Origin: Atrina japonica
Lineage: Eukaryota; Mollusca; Bivalvia; Pterioida; Pinnidae
DNA: 64,000 nucleotides
Assembly (NCBI GenBank): GCA_030159075.1
Contig: BROG01000042.1
Coordinates: 496,501-560,500, forward strand
Direction: 5' to 3'
Made by a program: the position numbers and the translations under genes. The notes beneath the pieces are model-generated. The model was not told where the DNA came from. It ran no database searches and worked only from the letters and a program-made list of their open reading frames with translations. Numbering within the stretch: position 1 is the first letter of the stretch; the number at the start of each line of letters is the position of its first letter. Below are positions 40,039 to 49,060 of the stretch, one piece after another.

Positions 40039-40365
40039 TCAATGATTTGCTTTGGAGGGTAGTTTCATACTAGGATTAGGCATGATGTACCCCATACACC
40101 TACTTAACATAACCATCCAGAACTGACTATTGTCATCTTTCAAAGTCAAATGAACGACGCCAGCTGTGATGATAGTAAAGGCAAGAATTACTTGAACAAA
40201 GAATACAATTTCATTCCGAGGTATGTTTTCTCCGCACCATTTCCAAGTAGTACTAGGCGTATGACTCACTCTATCGGGTTGTTGCTCGGTGGGCTTATTG
40301 TTAACTCTGATAGACACTCTGCTTACCGAGTCTACTGGTCGATCAAGTTGGATTTGGGGATCCAT
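40039..40365 (-). CDS. Small membrane protein of the capsid gene block (108 aa)
   Basis: Intact frame. A polar N-terminal half is followed by IPRNEIVFFVQVILAFTI, which starts a hydrophobic helix (about residues 52-73). Then comes LTLKDDNSQFWMVMLSRCMGYIMPNP, with a second, weaker hydrophobic segment. The pattern helix - Leu-Thr - acidic - S-x-[LF]-W - GY-[IL]-[ML]-P-x-P is one I remember from uncharacterised proteins near Polinton capsid genes. Role unknown; a virion membrane or assembly role would be guesswork. Confidence 0.5.
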   Translation of the reverse strand: MDPQIQLDRPVDSVSRVSIRVNNKPTEQQPDRVSHTPSTTWKWCGENIPRNEIVFFVQVILAFTIITAGVVHLTLKDDNSQFWMVMLSRCMGYIMPNPSMKLPSKANH

Positions 40366-41429
40366 GAATCAAAAGTAGAAGGATATCCTTTCCAATGTAC
40401 CTTCACTTCTTCTATAACTCGATTTTTACCTACATGCCTTTTTCTATGATCGAGAATCTCGTCGACTTGATAGACATCATCTGTTTTCACAACGGGTTGT
40501 AATTTAGATTCGTAAAACGTACCTTCCAATCGTTCTTGATGATCATCCTGGATGTAATACACATAAGGATAACGATCAGGTACTCATTTCTCGACCGTGA
40601 ACAGTTCCGTGGTCCAGTTAGGTAAGTATCCCTTATCAAATGTACTTTTTACTTTACTGATACATACGCGATCACCTGTATGAAACTTGGGCAATGGGCG
40701 GTTTTTAGAAGGGGTACCATATAAGGTCTCCCAGACTTCTAACACAATGGAAGGATTTACTTCTATGGGACTTCTACCGATACTACGATGATACGATTGA
40801 TTATAAGCTTGAACAATCTGAGGTAGAACGTCAACATAACGAGTATGAGTAAAATATCTCCACATGCGAGCTTTCAGGGTCCTTTGAAAGCGTTTTACAA
40901 TACTAGCTTTTGTTTCTGTATTGTCTGTCGTAAAGAAATGAATATCATGAAACGTTTGACGAAATTCACGATTCAAAAACTCTTTTCCTTTATCGGATTG
41001 TATACGAATGGGACGTCGTCCTTTAGCTTGTTTTAATACTGTTTGAAACCCTCGTACCATTTCTTTGGCAGATTTATTTTTCAAAGGGATAACCCAAGCA
41101 TGTTTAGATAGAACGTCAATGACACATAAGAAAAACGTATACCCATCATTGTGTGTCTTGATGTTGGATACATCCGCTAAATCCACTTGTTCATCCATAT
41201 CGGTCACTCTCGTTTGGTTACGAGGAAACTTTCTCTTGATAGATTTATGAAGCGTATATGTGTCTTGTTCTTTCAACCATTGTTTGACCTCATTTAGAGA
41301 AATGGGGTACTTTCGACGTTTCACTTCTCGATAGAGAGGTTGTACACCTGTATATCCACCCCGATTAGAAGGATCATAATAGATGGATGCTAATTTGGCA
41401 TTTTGCGAAGATTTTGAGTTTTGATCCAT
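40332..41429 (-). pseudogene. Polinton integrase (rve) with C-terminal chromodomain, inactivated
   Basis: One continuous frame of about 365 codons is broken by a single in-frame TGA at 40586-40584. Order: N-terminal region with KRRKYPISLNEVKQWL; catalytic core with first Asp in VDLADV and second in QSDKGKEF; then a basic C-terminal part, and after the stop a chromodomain (YQVDEILDHRK and VHWKGYPSTFDSWIP). At the expected third catalytic position, where relatives have E in an A-S-[IV]-V-E-R-F motif, this copy has Lys (VKRF; AAA codon, 40895-40893). The family cuts and joins element ends to host DNA with a 6-bp stagger, matching the catatg duplication. This copy should be inactive for both reasons. 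Confidence 0.85.
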
Positions 41430-41444
41430 TCTGGAAGTTGAGAA

Positions 41445-42264
41445 CTCTTTGAGATTTTTTAATGGTAGACCAGGCCGTTGGAGTCAATCTTTGCCAATCC
41501 TTAACCATTTTCTGACTAAGGGGTGTCTTGACAGAATCTTTTATGTCAGTAGAAGGAGAGTAGGCATAGCGTCATAGAACCCTGTGTCATCTTCATCATC
41601 ATCCAGAGGTTTAGGGGTACTCATAGCCTTTGGTTGTACGATAGGTTGATTCATCACTTTGATATAATTAGGGTTACGTATCCAATCACGAGGGACATTC
41701 GATTCCACTAATCCTTTTACAAAACTATCAAGTCCCGAGGATTGATACCCTTTTCTAGGTTGTGTCCGTAAAGCATCATTTACGAGATCGATCATATTGG
41801 TCCACGGTACGGTCTTCCCTTTGTATTGTATTTTGTCTTTTTCCCATGTTAGTATATCAGAATGTTTCCTGAGATGATAACAAAGGAATTTTTGGTTTTA
41901 ATGGAGCAGTGACACTGGATGTAATAGCTGTCATAAGATCTTGATCATCAGGTGACATTTCAGTTTTAACATCATCTTTGACTTCTTTGACTTTATCTGT
42001 TTTCTGAGACCAAGGTCTCTCTTCTACAGGATGACGAGCTTGTTGTAGACACGTACGGTATCGATGAAGTTCTTGACCAAACTTGGCTACCTTAGCTTCA
42101 GGAGTCAAATCATCACGATCTACAATCGCATCTAATTCATTACCTAAACGCACCGAAGATGCTACTTCAGGTGTATGAGGCAAAGGATGTAAACTTCTTT
42201 CTCTCCATTGTTTGAGTTCCTCCATGGTCCTCTCGGGAACTAAGATCATTTTTCGTGTGCTCAT
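41445..42264 (-). pseudogene. Conserved Polinton protein of unknown function, two frameshifts
   Basis: The N-terminal frame (42264-41857) starts MSTRKMILVPERTMEELKQW, is charged and likely coiled coil to about residue 80, then acidic. A shifted frame continues to 41541 (TNMIDLVNDALRTQPRKGYQ, SNVPRDWIRNP), and a third reaches about 41445 (LSQKMVKDWQRLTPT). Together about 270 codons. Proteins of this layout (MxL-V-P start, coiled coil, then a domain following a short K-G-x-x-V-P-G/W-T link) recur in Polinton-type loci; I do not know a function. It lies between the small basic protein and the integrase. Confidence 0.5.
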
Positions 42265-42266
42265 GG

Positions 42267-42634
42267 TTATAGAATAGATTTTAAGACAGGAGAAGCTATG
42301 GCTCCTAGTAATGGCGCTAATAAGGGTAAGATAGGTAAAACACCACCCTGTTGATTCGTTAGAATACGACGTCGTTGAGGGACAGTCAATTGAGGGTGAA
42401 CTAGTTTTCTTAAGACCCGTTTCTTTGAACCCAAATGCTGTTTCTGGCGTTTTGTTAAAGGAATCACTCCTTTTAAAATGTTATACACTACTTCACAAAT
42501 TTTCATGATCGTATCATCAGGGGCATACCGTAAGATCATCTTTTTTAAACTCAATAGGATACTGTTTTTGTCCTAAGACTTTAATCAAAGCAGCATGAGA
42601 TTCAAGCCCATGCTTACTTTTTCGTGGTGCCATG
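42267..42634 (-). pseudogene. Small basic protein with hydrophobic C-terminus, one frameshift
   Basis: ATG at 42634 (MAPRKSKHGLESHAALIK) reads about 31 codons to a six-A run at 42546-42541, where a one-base slip moves the frame. The rest runs to 42267: PLTKRQKQHLGSKKRVLRKL, VPQRRRILTNQQGGVLP, then a hydrophobic tail PLLAPLLGAIASPVL. Basic body plus a GG-x-hydrophobic tail is typical of small virion proteins in Polinton/adenovirus-like elements. QQGG|V is a second possible adenain-type cleavage site in the element, besides QRGG|I at the basic protein upstream of the capsid gene. Confidence 0.55.
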
Positions 42635-42699
42635 ATGTAACTACAACTAAGTATTCTATACAAATGACTCAATACATGATCTGAAGTAGTTTTATAAAC

Positions 42700-43636
42700 C
42701 TATATCAACATAGGATGTTGAAGTCGTTTATGATCTTGAAGTTCTTTACTCGTACTAAAAAGAGCCCGACACCATAGACATTTGTAGCTATTCATATATG
42801 AAAGTAGCCTGTGTCTTAGGCTGACTGGTGATGGGAGATCCAAAGGTAGAAGCAAACGAAGGTAAACGAGTAGACTTTGGAGTAGATGTAACACGTTTGT
42901 TCAGCTGAGATGATGCATCTTTTGCAGTTAAAGGTTTTGGTAATAAGTAAAATAACAAAGATTGCTTGGGAGTATTAGTAGGAGTAGACTTCTTAGGTAC
43001 ATTCAGTGACTGTAGGACTGCTTTAGCCTTAGTAATAGAAGGTTGTTTCCGTTGTGTAACCAGGAAGACGTATAGGTTGTCCAAAGATAGATGTTGCAGT
43101 AGCAGAAGTTCCTGCTACAGGGCTGTTGGTTACAGGTGGAGACGGTATTCGTGTAGGAGAAGCCTGATTTAATGTATTAGCTTCACGAATCTGTTTCAGA
43201 TTTAGTTTTAGAACCAATGGTGGGTTCTTCTTCTTAGGACTCTTCTTCTTGGGACTCTTCTTTTTCTGCTTAGGAGGAGGGGGTGTTTTTTTCTTTTTAG
43301 GTGCAGTGTTCTTCTTGAGACGACTAGCCCATTGTAATAGGGATCGAATGATTACCCCACCTAAGAACCCTGTCCCTCCCCGTTCTTAGCTTCTTCATCA
43401 GCTTTTGGGTCAGCAATGATTTTTAAATGATCAGCATTTCTCTGTATTAAGGTTGCTGTAGGTTTAGTCACTGGAATGGTACCAGACAGAAGATTTTTAG
43501 CCCCCATACCAAACCATTTCAATAAAGCGTCTCTGCCTAATTCTAAAAGTTCTTGACGTCTGACGGGATCTTTCTCCAATTGTAATTTTCTTAAAGTAGT
43601 CACCAGTTTACTGATGGCTTTAGGTAAAGGATTCAT
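42700..43636 (-). pseudogene. Lys/Pro-rich protein with C-terminal C2H2 zinc finger, several frameshifts
   Basis: The first frame (43636-43361) starts MNPLPKAISKLVTTLRKLQL. A shift near 43365 leads into a Gly-hydrophobic turn (FLGGVIIRSLLQW), then a Lys/Pro run with repeated PKKKS blocks. The frame continues to about 43030, then shifts twice through Ser/Thr/Pro-rich sequence. The last frame ends with a C2H2 finger, YKCLWCRALFSTSKELQDH followed by KRLQH (C-x2-C-x12-H-x4-H), just before the stop at 42700. About 310 codons in all. The basic run suggests nucleic-acid contact. Whether all parts were one protein is inference from their order and lack of stops between. Confidence 0.42.
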
Positions 43637-43726
43637 GATTCTACGTTAACAGGAATACGTGAAATGACACCCTAGAGAAAGTTACTGTCTACTTATAAGT
43701 GTATACAACACTATTCCTCCCGTATA

Positions 43727-44335
43727 TCAAGGATGAAACAGATCTGATCTTAATCTTAGATTATCAGGGGTAGACGATGTGAGATCAATCAAGAGATAAC
43801 CATGAGGACGATTTGTAGCATCGTGATAAGCATGGTATAAACCTGGTAGGTCTAATTGACGTGATAAGCTGGTCACATGAGATTTATCTCTGGGATTCTT
43901 AAACAGGACGAGATAATGAGCATTCAGACTTATGGTACGATACTGTTTAGCACGAAGTTTTGAATGATGTAGATCACACTTGTGTTCCGATAATGAGCTT
44001 TACGTGTAAACCATTCTACGATAGAATCGAGAGCTTTACTACCCATCATATCATCAAAGAAAAGTAGGTGACGACGAGTTAGATCAGAAACTAAGACTTC
44101 GTCATCCTCTGGTATATTTTGAACGATGTTCCCATTGTAAGATTTCATAAGCAGGTTGCCATTCACGATAACACCATACAATTCTGTCGGGAGGGGAATA
44201 AATCCATTGATCCTTGCATTCTATCAACTGCTTTACAAATACAATTTTCCCTGATTTGGTAGGTCCCGCCACAACCATGGTAAATTCATGCTTTAATTGT
44301 ATCGTATCAGGAGATATGGACTGATAGTAAGCCAT
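43727..44335 (-). pseudogene. FtsK/A32-like DNA packaging ATPase, frameshifted, Walker A altered
   Basis: Starts ATG 44335 (MAYYQSISPDTIQLKHEFTM). Walker A reads AGPTKSGKI: the residue after GK is Ile (ATT, 44245-44243), where S/T is required to hold Mg-ATP. Two frameshifts (near 44130 and 43950) follow. Walker B is LLFFDDMM in the second frame, and the third frame ends with a conserved-looking C-terminus (LNAHYLVLFKNPRDKS, TNRPHGYLLIDLT) at TGA 43727-43729. Total about 200 codons, the normal length for Polinton ATPases, which pump DNA into capsids. It is the first minus-strand gene after the right arm. Confidence 0.82.
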
Positions 44336-44367
44336 TTTAATACTAGTAATGAAACTGAGAGATGTAG

Positions 44368-44431
44368 TATTATATACATGGTCACTTAAGTAGTGTATGT
44401 ATTATATACATGGTCACTTGAGTAGTGTATG
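44368..44431. repeat. 32-bp direct duplication between two divergent genes
   Basis: Two copies of tattatatacatggtcactt followed by (a/g)agtagtgtatg, at 44368-44399 and 44400-44431, 33 bp upstream of the ATPase start. The position suggests promoter sequence of the minus-strand genes; that role is inference. Confidence 0.7.
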
Positions 44432-44553
44432 TATAAATCATCTAAGGTATAAGACAAAAACGTTCCGAGTAGTAGTAGTAAGAGTCTTCATGAAACAACT
44501 CATACTCCGAATAGACCTCTGACGTTATTGATTGCGTGCGCGTTCGTAGACTC

Positions 44554-44590
44554 TATATAAACCAGACATTTGGTTTGACTCGGTATCAGT
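44554..44590 (+). promoter_or_regulatory. TATA box and initiator of the right arm gene
   Basis: TATATAA at 44554-44560, then ctcggtatcagttc about 27-37 nt downstream, matching the left-arm promoter base for base in the initiator block. It places transcription start near 44588, downstream of the ATG at 44536, which therefore cannot be the start codon. Confidence 0.65.
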
Positions 44591-44601
44591 TCATCATCAT
44601 C

Positions 44602-44901
44602 ATTGACAGATTTCAGGACGCACCATCGGAGAGAAAAGTATCTGTTGTGAGACCTACTCCCCGTCGGCCAGCATTTTTAGCATGTCCGCCGCCACCAGCA
44701 CCTTACAGGTCTAGGGTACGTCCCCCTAGACCTCCTCCACCCAGGGTTGTGCCATCAGCGCCTCCGCTGCCTGAGTTGCAGTATACTATGGCTCATGCAG
44801 ATTTGAGACTTCTGAGGCTGCGGGAGCAAGAAATAAGGCGACTAATAGAAGAAAAAGAACTGCAAGTCAGTCAGTTGCAGCGACTCTTGGATGGAGAATA
44901 G
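44602..44901 (+). pseudogene. Proline-rich arm protein, right copy, start codon lost
   Basis: Homologue of 35873-36208 in mirror position. The frame holds DAPSERK, a Pro-rich centre (PPPPAPYRSRVRPPRPPPP), VPSAPPLPEL and a helical end (EQEIRRLIEEKELQVSQLQR), ending at TAG 44901. Where the left copy has ATG, this one has ATT (44602-44604); the next in-frame Met is only about 40 codons before the end. The PPxY of the left copy is PAPY here, while its PSVP is PSAP here, a motif known to bind TSG101. The protein may be untranslated, use a non-AUG start, or be shortened. Confidence 0.5.
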
Positions 44902-45269
44902 GCCTTCACCAACAAGAAAATTTTAACGGCCCTTTTTAGGGCCACCTAACTTACACGAAAAGAAACCTTAACTGAAACTATGCAGTTTTTGTATGTGTTA
45001 TACTATAGTGGTAAGTCTAACCTATAGTATGTGAGTTATTTCTTTTATTTGATCGATCAAATTTTATTAGACAGAAATTCAACACGAGTATATTCTAAAA
45101 ATAGTAACTTTAAAAACTTGAGAATAAGTTCAGTTAGACCTCTGAGAGCTTATTTGGCATCCGAAGCTCGAAGAGTCAACATCGTCAGAAAAATTGGGTG
45201 AGTGTTTAATTTTTTTATTTTATATACAGTAGTACAAGAAACAATATAAAATAATACAGATACCTTTTT

Positions 45270-45505
45270 CACTGTCTGAACTTTGATACTTGTTGAAACG
45301 ACATAAGTGAACAACTTCATACTTCACAACGTTTGTCACTTGTGTCACTTTGTCACTTGTGTCACTTGTGTCACTTTGAAACTTCATAACTTAGAACGTT
45401 GCACACGTTGTAAACTTTGAGAACGACACAAACACTTGATCACTTTGACAAACTTTGAAACATTAGAACGGTACACACTTGATCACTTTGACAAACTTTG
45501 AGAAC

Positions 45506-45555
<50 letters not shown>

Positions 45556-45600
45556 ATCACTTTTGCAAACTTTGAGTACGTTACACACTTTCATGTTCTA
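45270..45600. repeat. Direct repeats and (CA)n run in the right arm
   Basis: Copies of cacttgatcactttgacaaa, ctttgagaacgacaca and gtcacttgtgtcactt, with a CA run at about 45507-45551. Confidence 0.9.
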
Positions 45601-45719
45601 TAGTTCTCTCTCCTGCTGTGAGATTAGTCAGTCCCTGAAAAACTAGATATCCCATGATTCCATACCCAAGATGGCTACCCTTCCTATACTTTCTGTTTCA
45701 CTACCCACCCTCCCTTTCG

Positions 45720-45990
45720 GGTTTAGTGCATACAGCCAATATAGAGTGATCTCCCCTTTTGCCCCATCCCTATAGTCTATACAGAGTGATCACCCTTTGT
45801 TCCACCTATACAGTCTATACAGAGTGATGTTTCACCTATAGAGTATATGCACAGTGATCTTTCTTTTGTTTTCACCTATACAGTCTATACAGAGTAATCT
45901 CCCTTTCGTCCTACTCATACAAGCTGTACAGAGTGATCCCCCCTTTGTCCCATTCCTACAGGCTATACAGAGTGATCTCCCTTTGTACAT
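45720..45990. repeat. Tandem copies of tatacagagtgatc, period about 40-60 bp
   Basis: About six copies of (ta)cag(t)ctatacagagtgat + ctcccttt... just inside the right TIR. The left TIR ends with one such block (gggagatcactctgtat), so the array expanded on the right side only. Confidence 0.8.
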
Positions 45991-46561
45991 ACTCTACAAG
46001 CCTTAGTTTCAAGCTTGACTCGAGCTCGGCCTAACGCTTCTCGCGCTTGCGCACTCTCACCGACGGTGGCGCCACCAACAACTGGTTTCACAAACCTGGA
46101 AAAACCCAAAGTTTCGGTTCTAAAAATAGATTCACTCTCAGCTCAAATCTGGAAAAACCTAACTTTTCTCTCTAGCCGTTGACTTCTCGTGAACTCACGT
46201 GACCTCCCGTGTTCTCTCGTGACCCCGACCTCTTGTAACGAAGGCTCTCATTGGCTCGTGAGCCAAGATGGCCGCCTCCACAACCTTCCACTTCCGGTCA
46301 TAGACACGCCTCCAAGCTCAACGATTGGCTTTTTCTCCTTATTGCCATGACAACATGACCCCACTTCCGGTATGACGCACTTCCGGTATGAAATCACTTC
46401 CGGTATGATGCATTTTCGGTTATGACGTCACATGCGGCTCCATAGCGCGCATTTGAATTGGCCAATCAGAAGCCAGCATTCTGATGACGTCATCAAACAT
46501 CTGGTGACGCCCCCTAGAGGCCAAAAATCAAATGCACGCTATGGAGCTGCCTATAACTACT
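45955..46561 (-). repeat. Right terminal inverted repeat
   Basis: Reverse complement of the left TIR. It shares the CRE (46485-46492), ETS-type acttccgg blocks (46290, 46363, 46379 and near 46396), a YY1-like ccaagatggccgcc (46263-46276), and CACGTG (46196-46201). The NRF1-type site is weaker (gcgcttgcgca). Confidence 0.9.
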
Positions 46562-46567
46562 CATATG
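46562..46567. repeat. Target-site duplication, right (catatg)
   Basis: Identical to 34460-34465. Confidence 0.9.
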
Positions 46568-47480
46568 CTCAAGACGATCGTTTCTGTCAATAAGACTTCC
46601 TAAGTTGAGCTCGAATTTAAAATCGAAATAAAAAGTGGTATCAAACAAGACCAAACCTTATCGTACGCCTAAATCTGTCTTAAGTAACCACTTTTAAAAT
46701 AATATTATTTTAGCTTTTGGGGAGTATAAAAATTTAAACGGTGCTATCAATTTGAAATATTACTTCAGTCCAAAATAATCAGCTGGTACCGAAATACCAG
46801 GTACTGGATTTGTGTATACCCTCGGGGACTCACACGGTCTATCAACAGTGAAAAAGAGTCAGTAGTTATAAATATTAACAATACCAAAGTTATGGGTTTG
46901 CAAAAACAAAAAGCTCAAAAAACATATCCTCGATACGATCGTTTCTGTCAATAAGACTTCATCAGTTTAGCTAGAATTTAAAAGAAGATGTAGAGTTCCG
47001 AAACAAAAGGGGCATCATACAAATGGAAAATACAACCCAAATATATTCTTAAATCCGTCTAACTTAGTAATCACTGCAAAAAAATGACTATCTTAGCTTT
47101 TGAGAAGTTTAGAATTTAAACGGTGCAATCCATTCGAAATACACTACCAGCCGTGGCAACGACCCAGTGGTTATAAAAACCAATGTTATAGATTTGCCTA
47201 AAATGAAAAAGTCAAAACAAACAAATGCTCAAGACGATTGTTTCTGTCAATAAAACTGTAGAGCTCCAAAACCGAAAAAGGGTATCTTACAAGGCCTAAA
47301 ACTAACCTAAACGTAAATCCTGAATCCGTCCAAGTTTAACCTCTGCAAAATAACAAAAAGATGACTATCTTAGTCTTCCAGGAATTTAGAAGTTAAACGG
47401 TGCGATCCATTGGAAAAAGCTATAGTATAAAATAATCGTCTGATACCGGAATAATACGTACTGGGTTTATGTATATCCTC
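46568..47480. repeat. Host tandem repeat, three diverged units of about 300-360 bp
   Basis: Units start at (aa)gacgatcgtttctgtcaat near 46570, 46935 and 47231 and share tttaaacggtgc(a/t)atc and aa(t/a)ccgtct blocks. The Polinton is inserted at the catatg just before the first unit. Confidence 0.85.
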
Positions 47481-47669
47481 AGCAAGGCTAATTTTCTCCT
47501 CCAAATTTAGAGTCGATATTGGGCTATATTTCTCAAATCATATCTTTTTTTCTCACTTTTTTGCCAAAAAATTCCCAATTATAAATGCAATTATTTCTCA
47601 TTTTTATGCTGATATTTTTTTACCCAAACAGTCCACCAGAAATCTAAACAGTTAATCTGTAAGCGTTGT

Positions 47670-48067
47670 GTGTTTTAATTTCTAACTGATGGTAGGCAGA
47701 TTCAGGAAATTCCTAAATTACACCCGTGCTTCCATACAAAGGCCTAAATCCTAACTGCCAATGTACAAAAAATATATAGTACTAAGTGATTATCGCGTGT
47801 AATTGTTCTTGGGCAATTAAACTAAGTATTCCCACCTGTCCACACAGGAAATATTAACCTGTGATGACAGGTGACACTCATGATCGCTCTCTATTGAAGA
47901 TATTAAATGTGGTGTTTCATAGATTACAGTCACAATAGATGCTAATGGAATTTCTCAGTTTGAAATATAACAGTGGAAAAACAAGATTTTGTACACTTAT
48001 ATATAAAAATTCCAAATATCACAAAATATAATTTTCAGTCTAAAATGTCAATTTAGCACGGTGATAG
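47670..48067 (+). repeat. About 400-bp interspersed repeat, copy 1, uninterrupted
   Basis: Runs from ttttaatttctaactgatgg to agcacggtgata. Its first 88 bp recur at 49236-49324 and its remaining 310 bp recur, inverted, at 56537-56870. Copy 2 was therefore split by LINE B and later rearranged. Ends have no obvious inverted repeats. Confidence 0.8.
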
Positions 48068-48113
48068 TTTCCTTTTCGATCGGGTAGGACGCGTCCTCGC
48101 GTCTTAGATATTA

Positions 48114-49060
48114 TCAAAAATATCCTGTGTTGTTTCTGATCGGCGGTGCTTGTTGAAACCGTCTATTGATGCGTTGGTGTGGTTGTTGATGGTGCTGTTG
48201 TACTCTTGAACGTAATGTCCGAAGTTCTGCGGATAAATTTTGAATCGTAGATTGGTTATTAATTAAATCCTGACTTTGTTTTTCCTTTTCACATTTTAGA
48301 TTTGAAATTTCATCCGAAAGTTGCTTAAAGTGTTCCTTTAGATCTCTGTTGGCAGATTCACACTGTGACAGTTTAGAATTTAGTACTGATTTTCTGATGT
48401 AAATAAATACAGCGATATATAAAGCTAATAGCTTTATATATCGCTGATAAATATAGTCCTTTTTATTTTTGTACGTGTTTATTGAGACCTTTTTGCAATG
48501 CAATACAACGTGTCTGTAGATTTTCGGTTTCTCTCATTAGTCCTTGGTTTGATTTTGATACATTTTTTGATTCTCTGTGAAGATGGCTATTTTCAAATTT
48601 TAATTACAAGTATCCGTAGTTGTTTCTGAATAGTAATTGTCTGTTGTTGAGATGAATTCGATTTACACACGTTGATGAGGCCTTTACTGTCTAGTCCATA
48701 AAACGCAAAATTTTGCATATTTTGAATTCTTACTTTATCCCGTCTCCTTTTGGCACTGGACTTGGGCTTTTTACGTTGTTCTTTGATCTTTTGCGTCGAT
48801 TCCGCAACCGCTACAGACTTACACTGACGATGATTATGCACACGTGGTAAGGCAGCAACAACATTTCGCAAAATGTCCGAGTTTTCCACATTTGAAACAA
48901 TATGACTGTTTGGCACTACACGAGAATAGGTGATTTCGTAGGAATGGTTTTCCGCACCTGTAACATCCCGAAAAAGTGTTGTCACAATGTAACAACCGGA
49001 AACACGGAGTTTGTCTATACACATATATTCTGCAGTATATCTGTTGTAGTTATTCTGCAT
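48114..49060 (-). pseudogene. Gag/ORF1-like remnant with two zinc knuckles and coiled coil
   Basis: Minus strand. Near 48990-48850 a frame encodes CYRCGKPFLRNHLFSC (C-x2-C-x7-H-x3-C) and CFKCGKLGHFAKCC (C-x2-C-x4-H-x4-C, classic CCHC). A shift leads to a basic linker (SSAKRRRDKVRIQNMQNF) and on to about 48593. Another frame downstream encodes a long charged coiled coil (KLSQCESANRDLKEHFKQLS) and a Gln-rich end at 48114. Zinc knuckles of this sort bind nucleic acid in retroelement Gag/ORF1 proteins. No matching reverse transcriptase lies directly next to it in sense. The membrane-like stretch near 48430 is a translated palindrome, not a real helix. Confidence 0.5.
48410..48446. repeat. Perfect 37-bp palindrome
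   Basis: cagcgatatataaagct, then aat, then its exact reverse complement. One arm (cagcgatatataaagctaa) also occurs at 29802-29820, so it may derive from a dispersed inverted-repeat element. Confidence 0.95.

Larger units (their letters stand above)
34466..46561. mobile_element. Polinton/Maverick element, 12,096 bp, decayed and without DNA polymerase B
   Basis: Both ends start AGTAGTTATAGGCAGCTCCA when read inward, giving terminal inverted repeats of about 0.6 kb inside longer related arms. A 6-bp duplication flanks the element. Contents are diagnostic: retroviral-type integrase with chromodomain, FtsK/A32-like packaging ATPase, capsid-family genes and a basic minor-capsid-like protein. Almost every gene carries frameshifts or stops. 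The 8.3 kb between the arms is occupied by these genes and simple repeats, leaving no space for the roughly 3-kb protein-primed PolB gene of complete Polintons. It is a non-autonomous, probably dead copy. Confidence 0.93.

Noticed and set aside
44536..44604. ATG at 44536 as start of the right proline-rich gene
   Set aside because: It lies upstream of the TATA box and initiator that are shared with the left copy; the extra N-terminal residues have no counterpart there.
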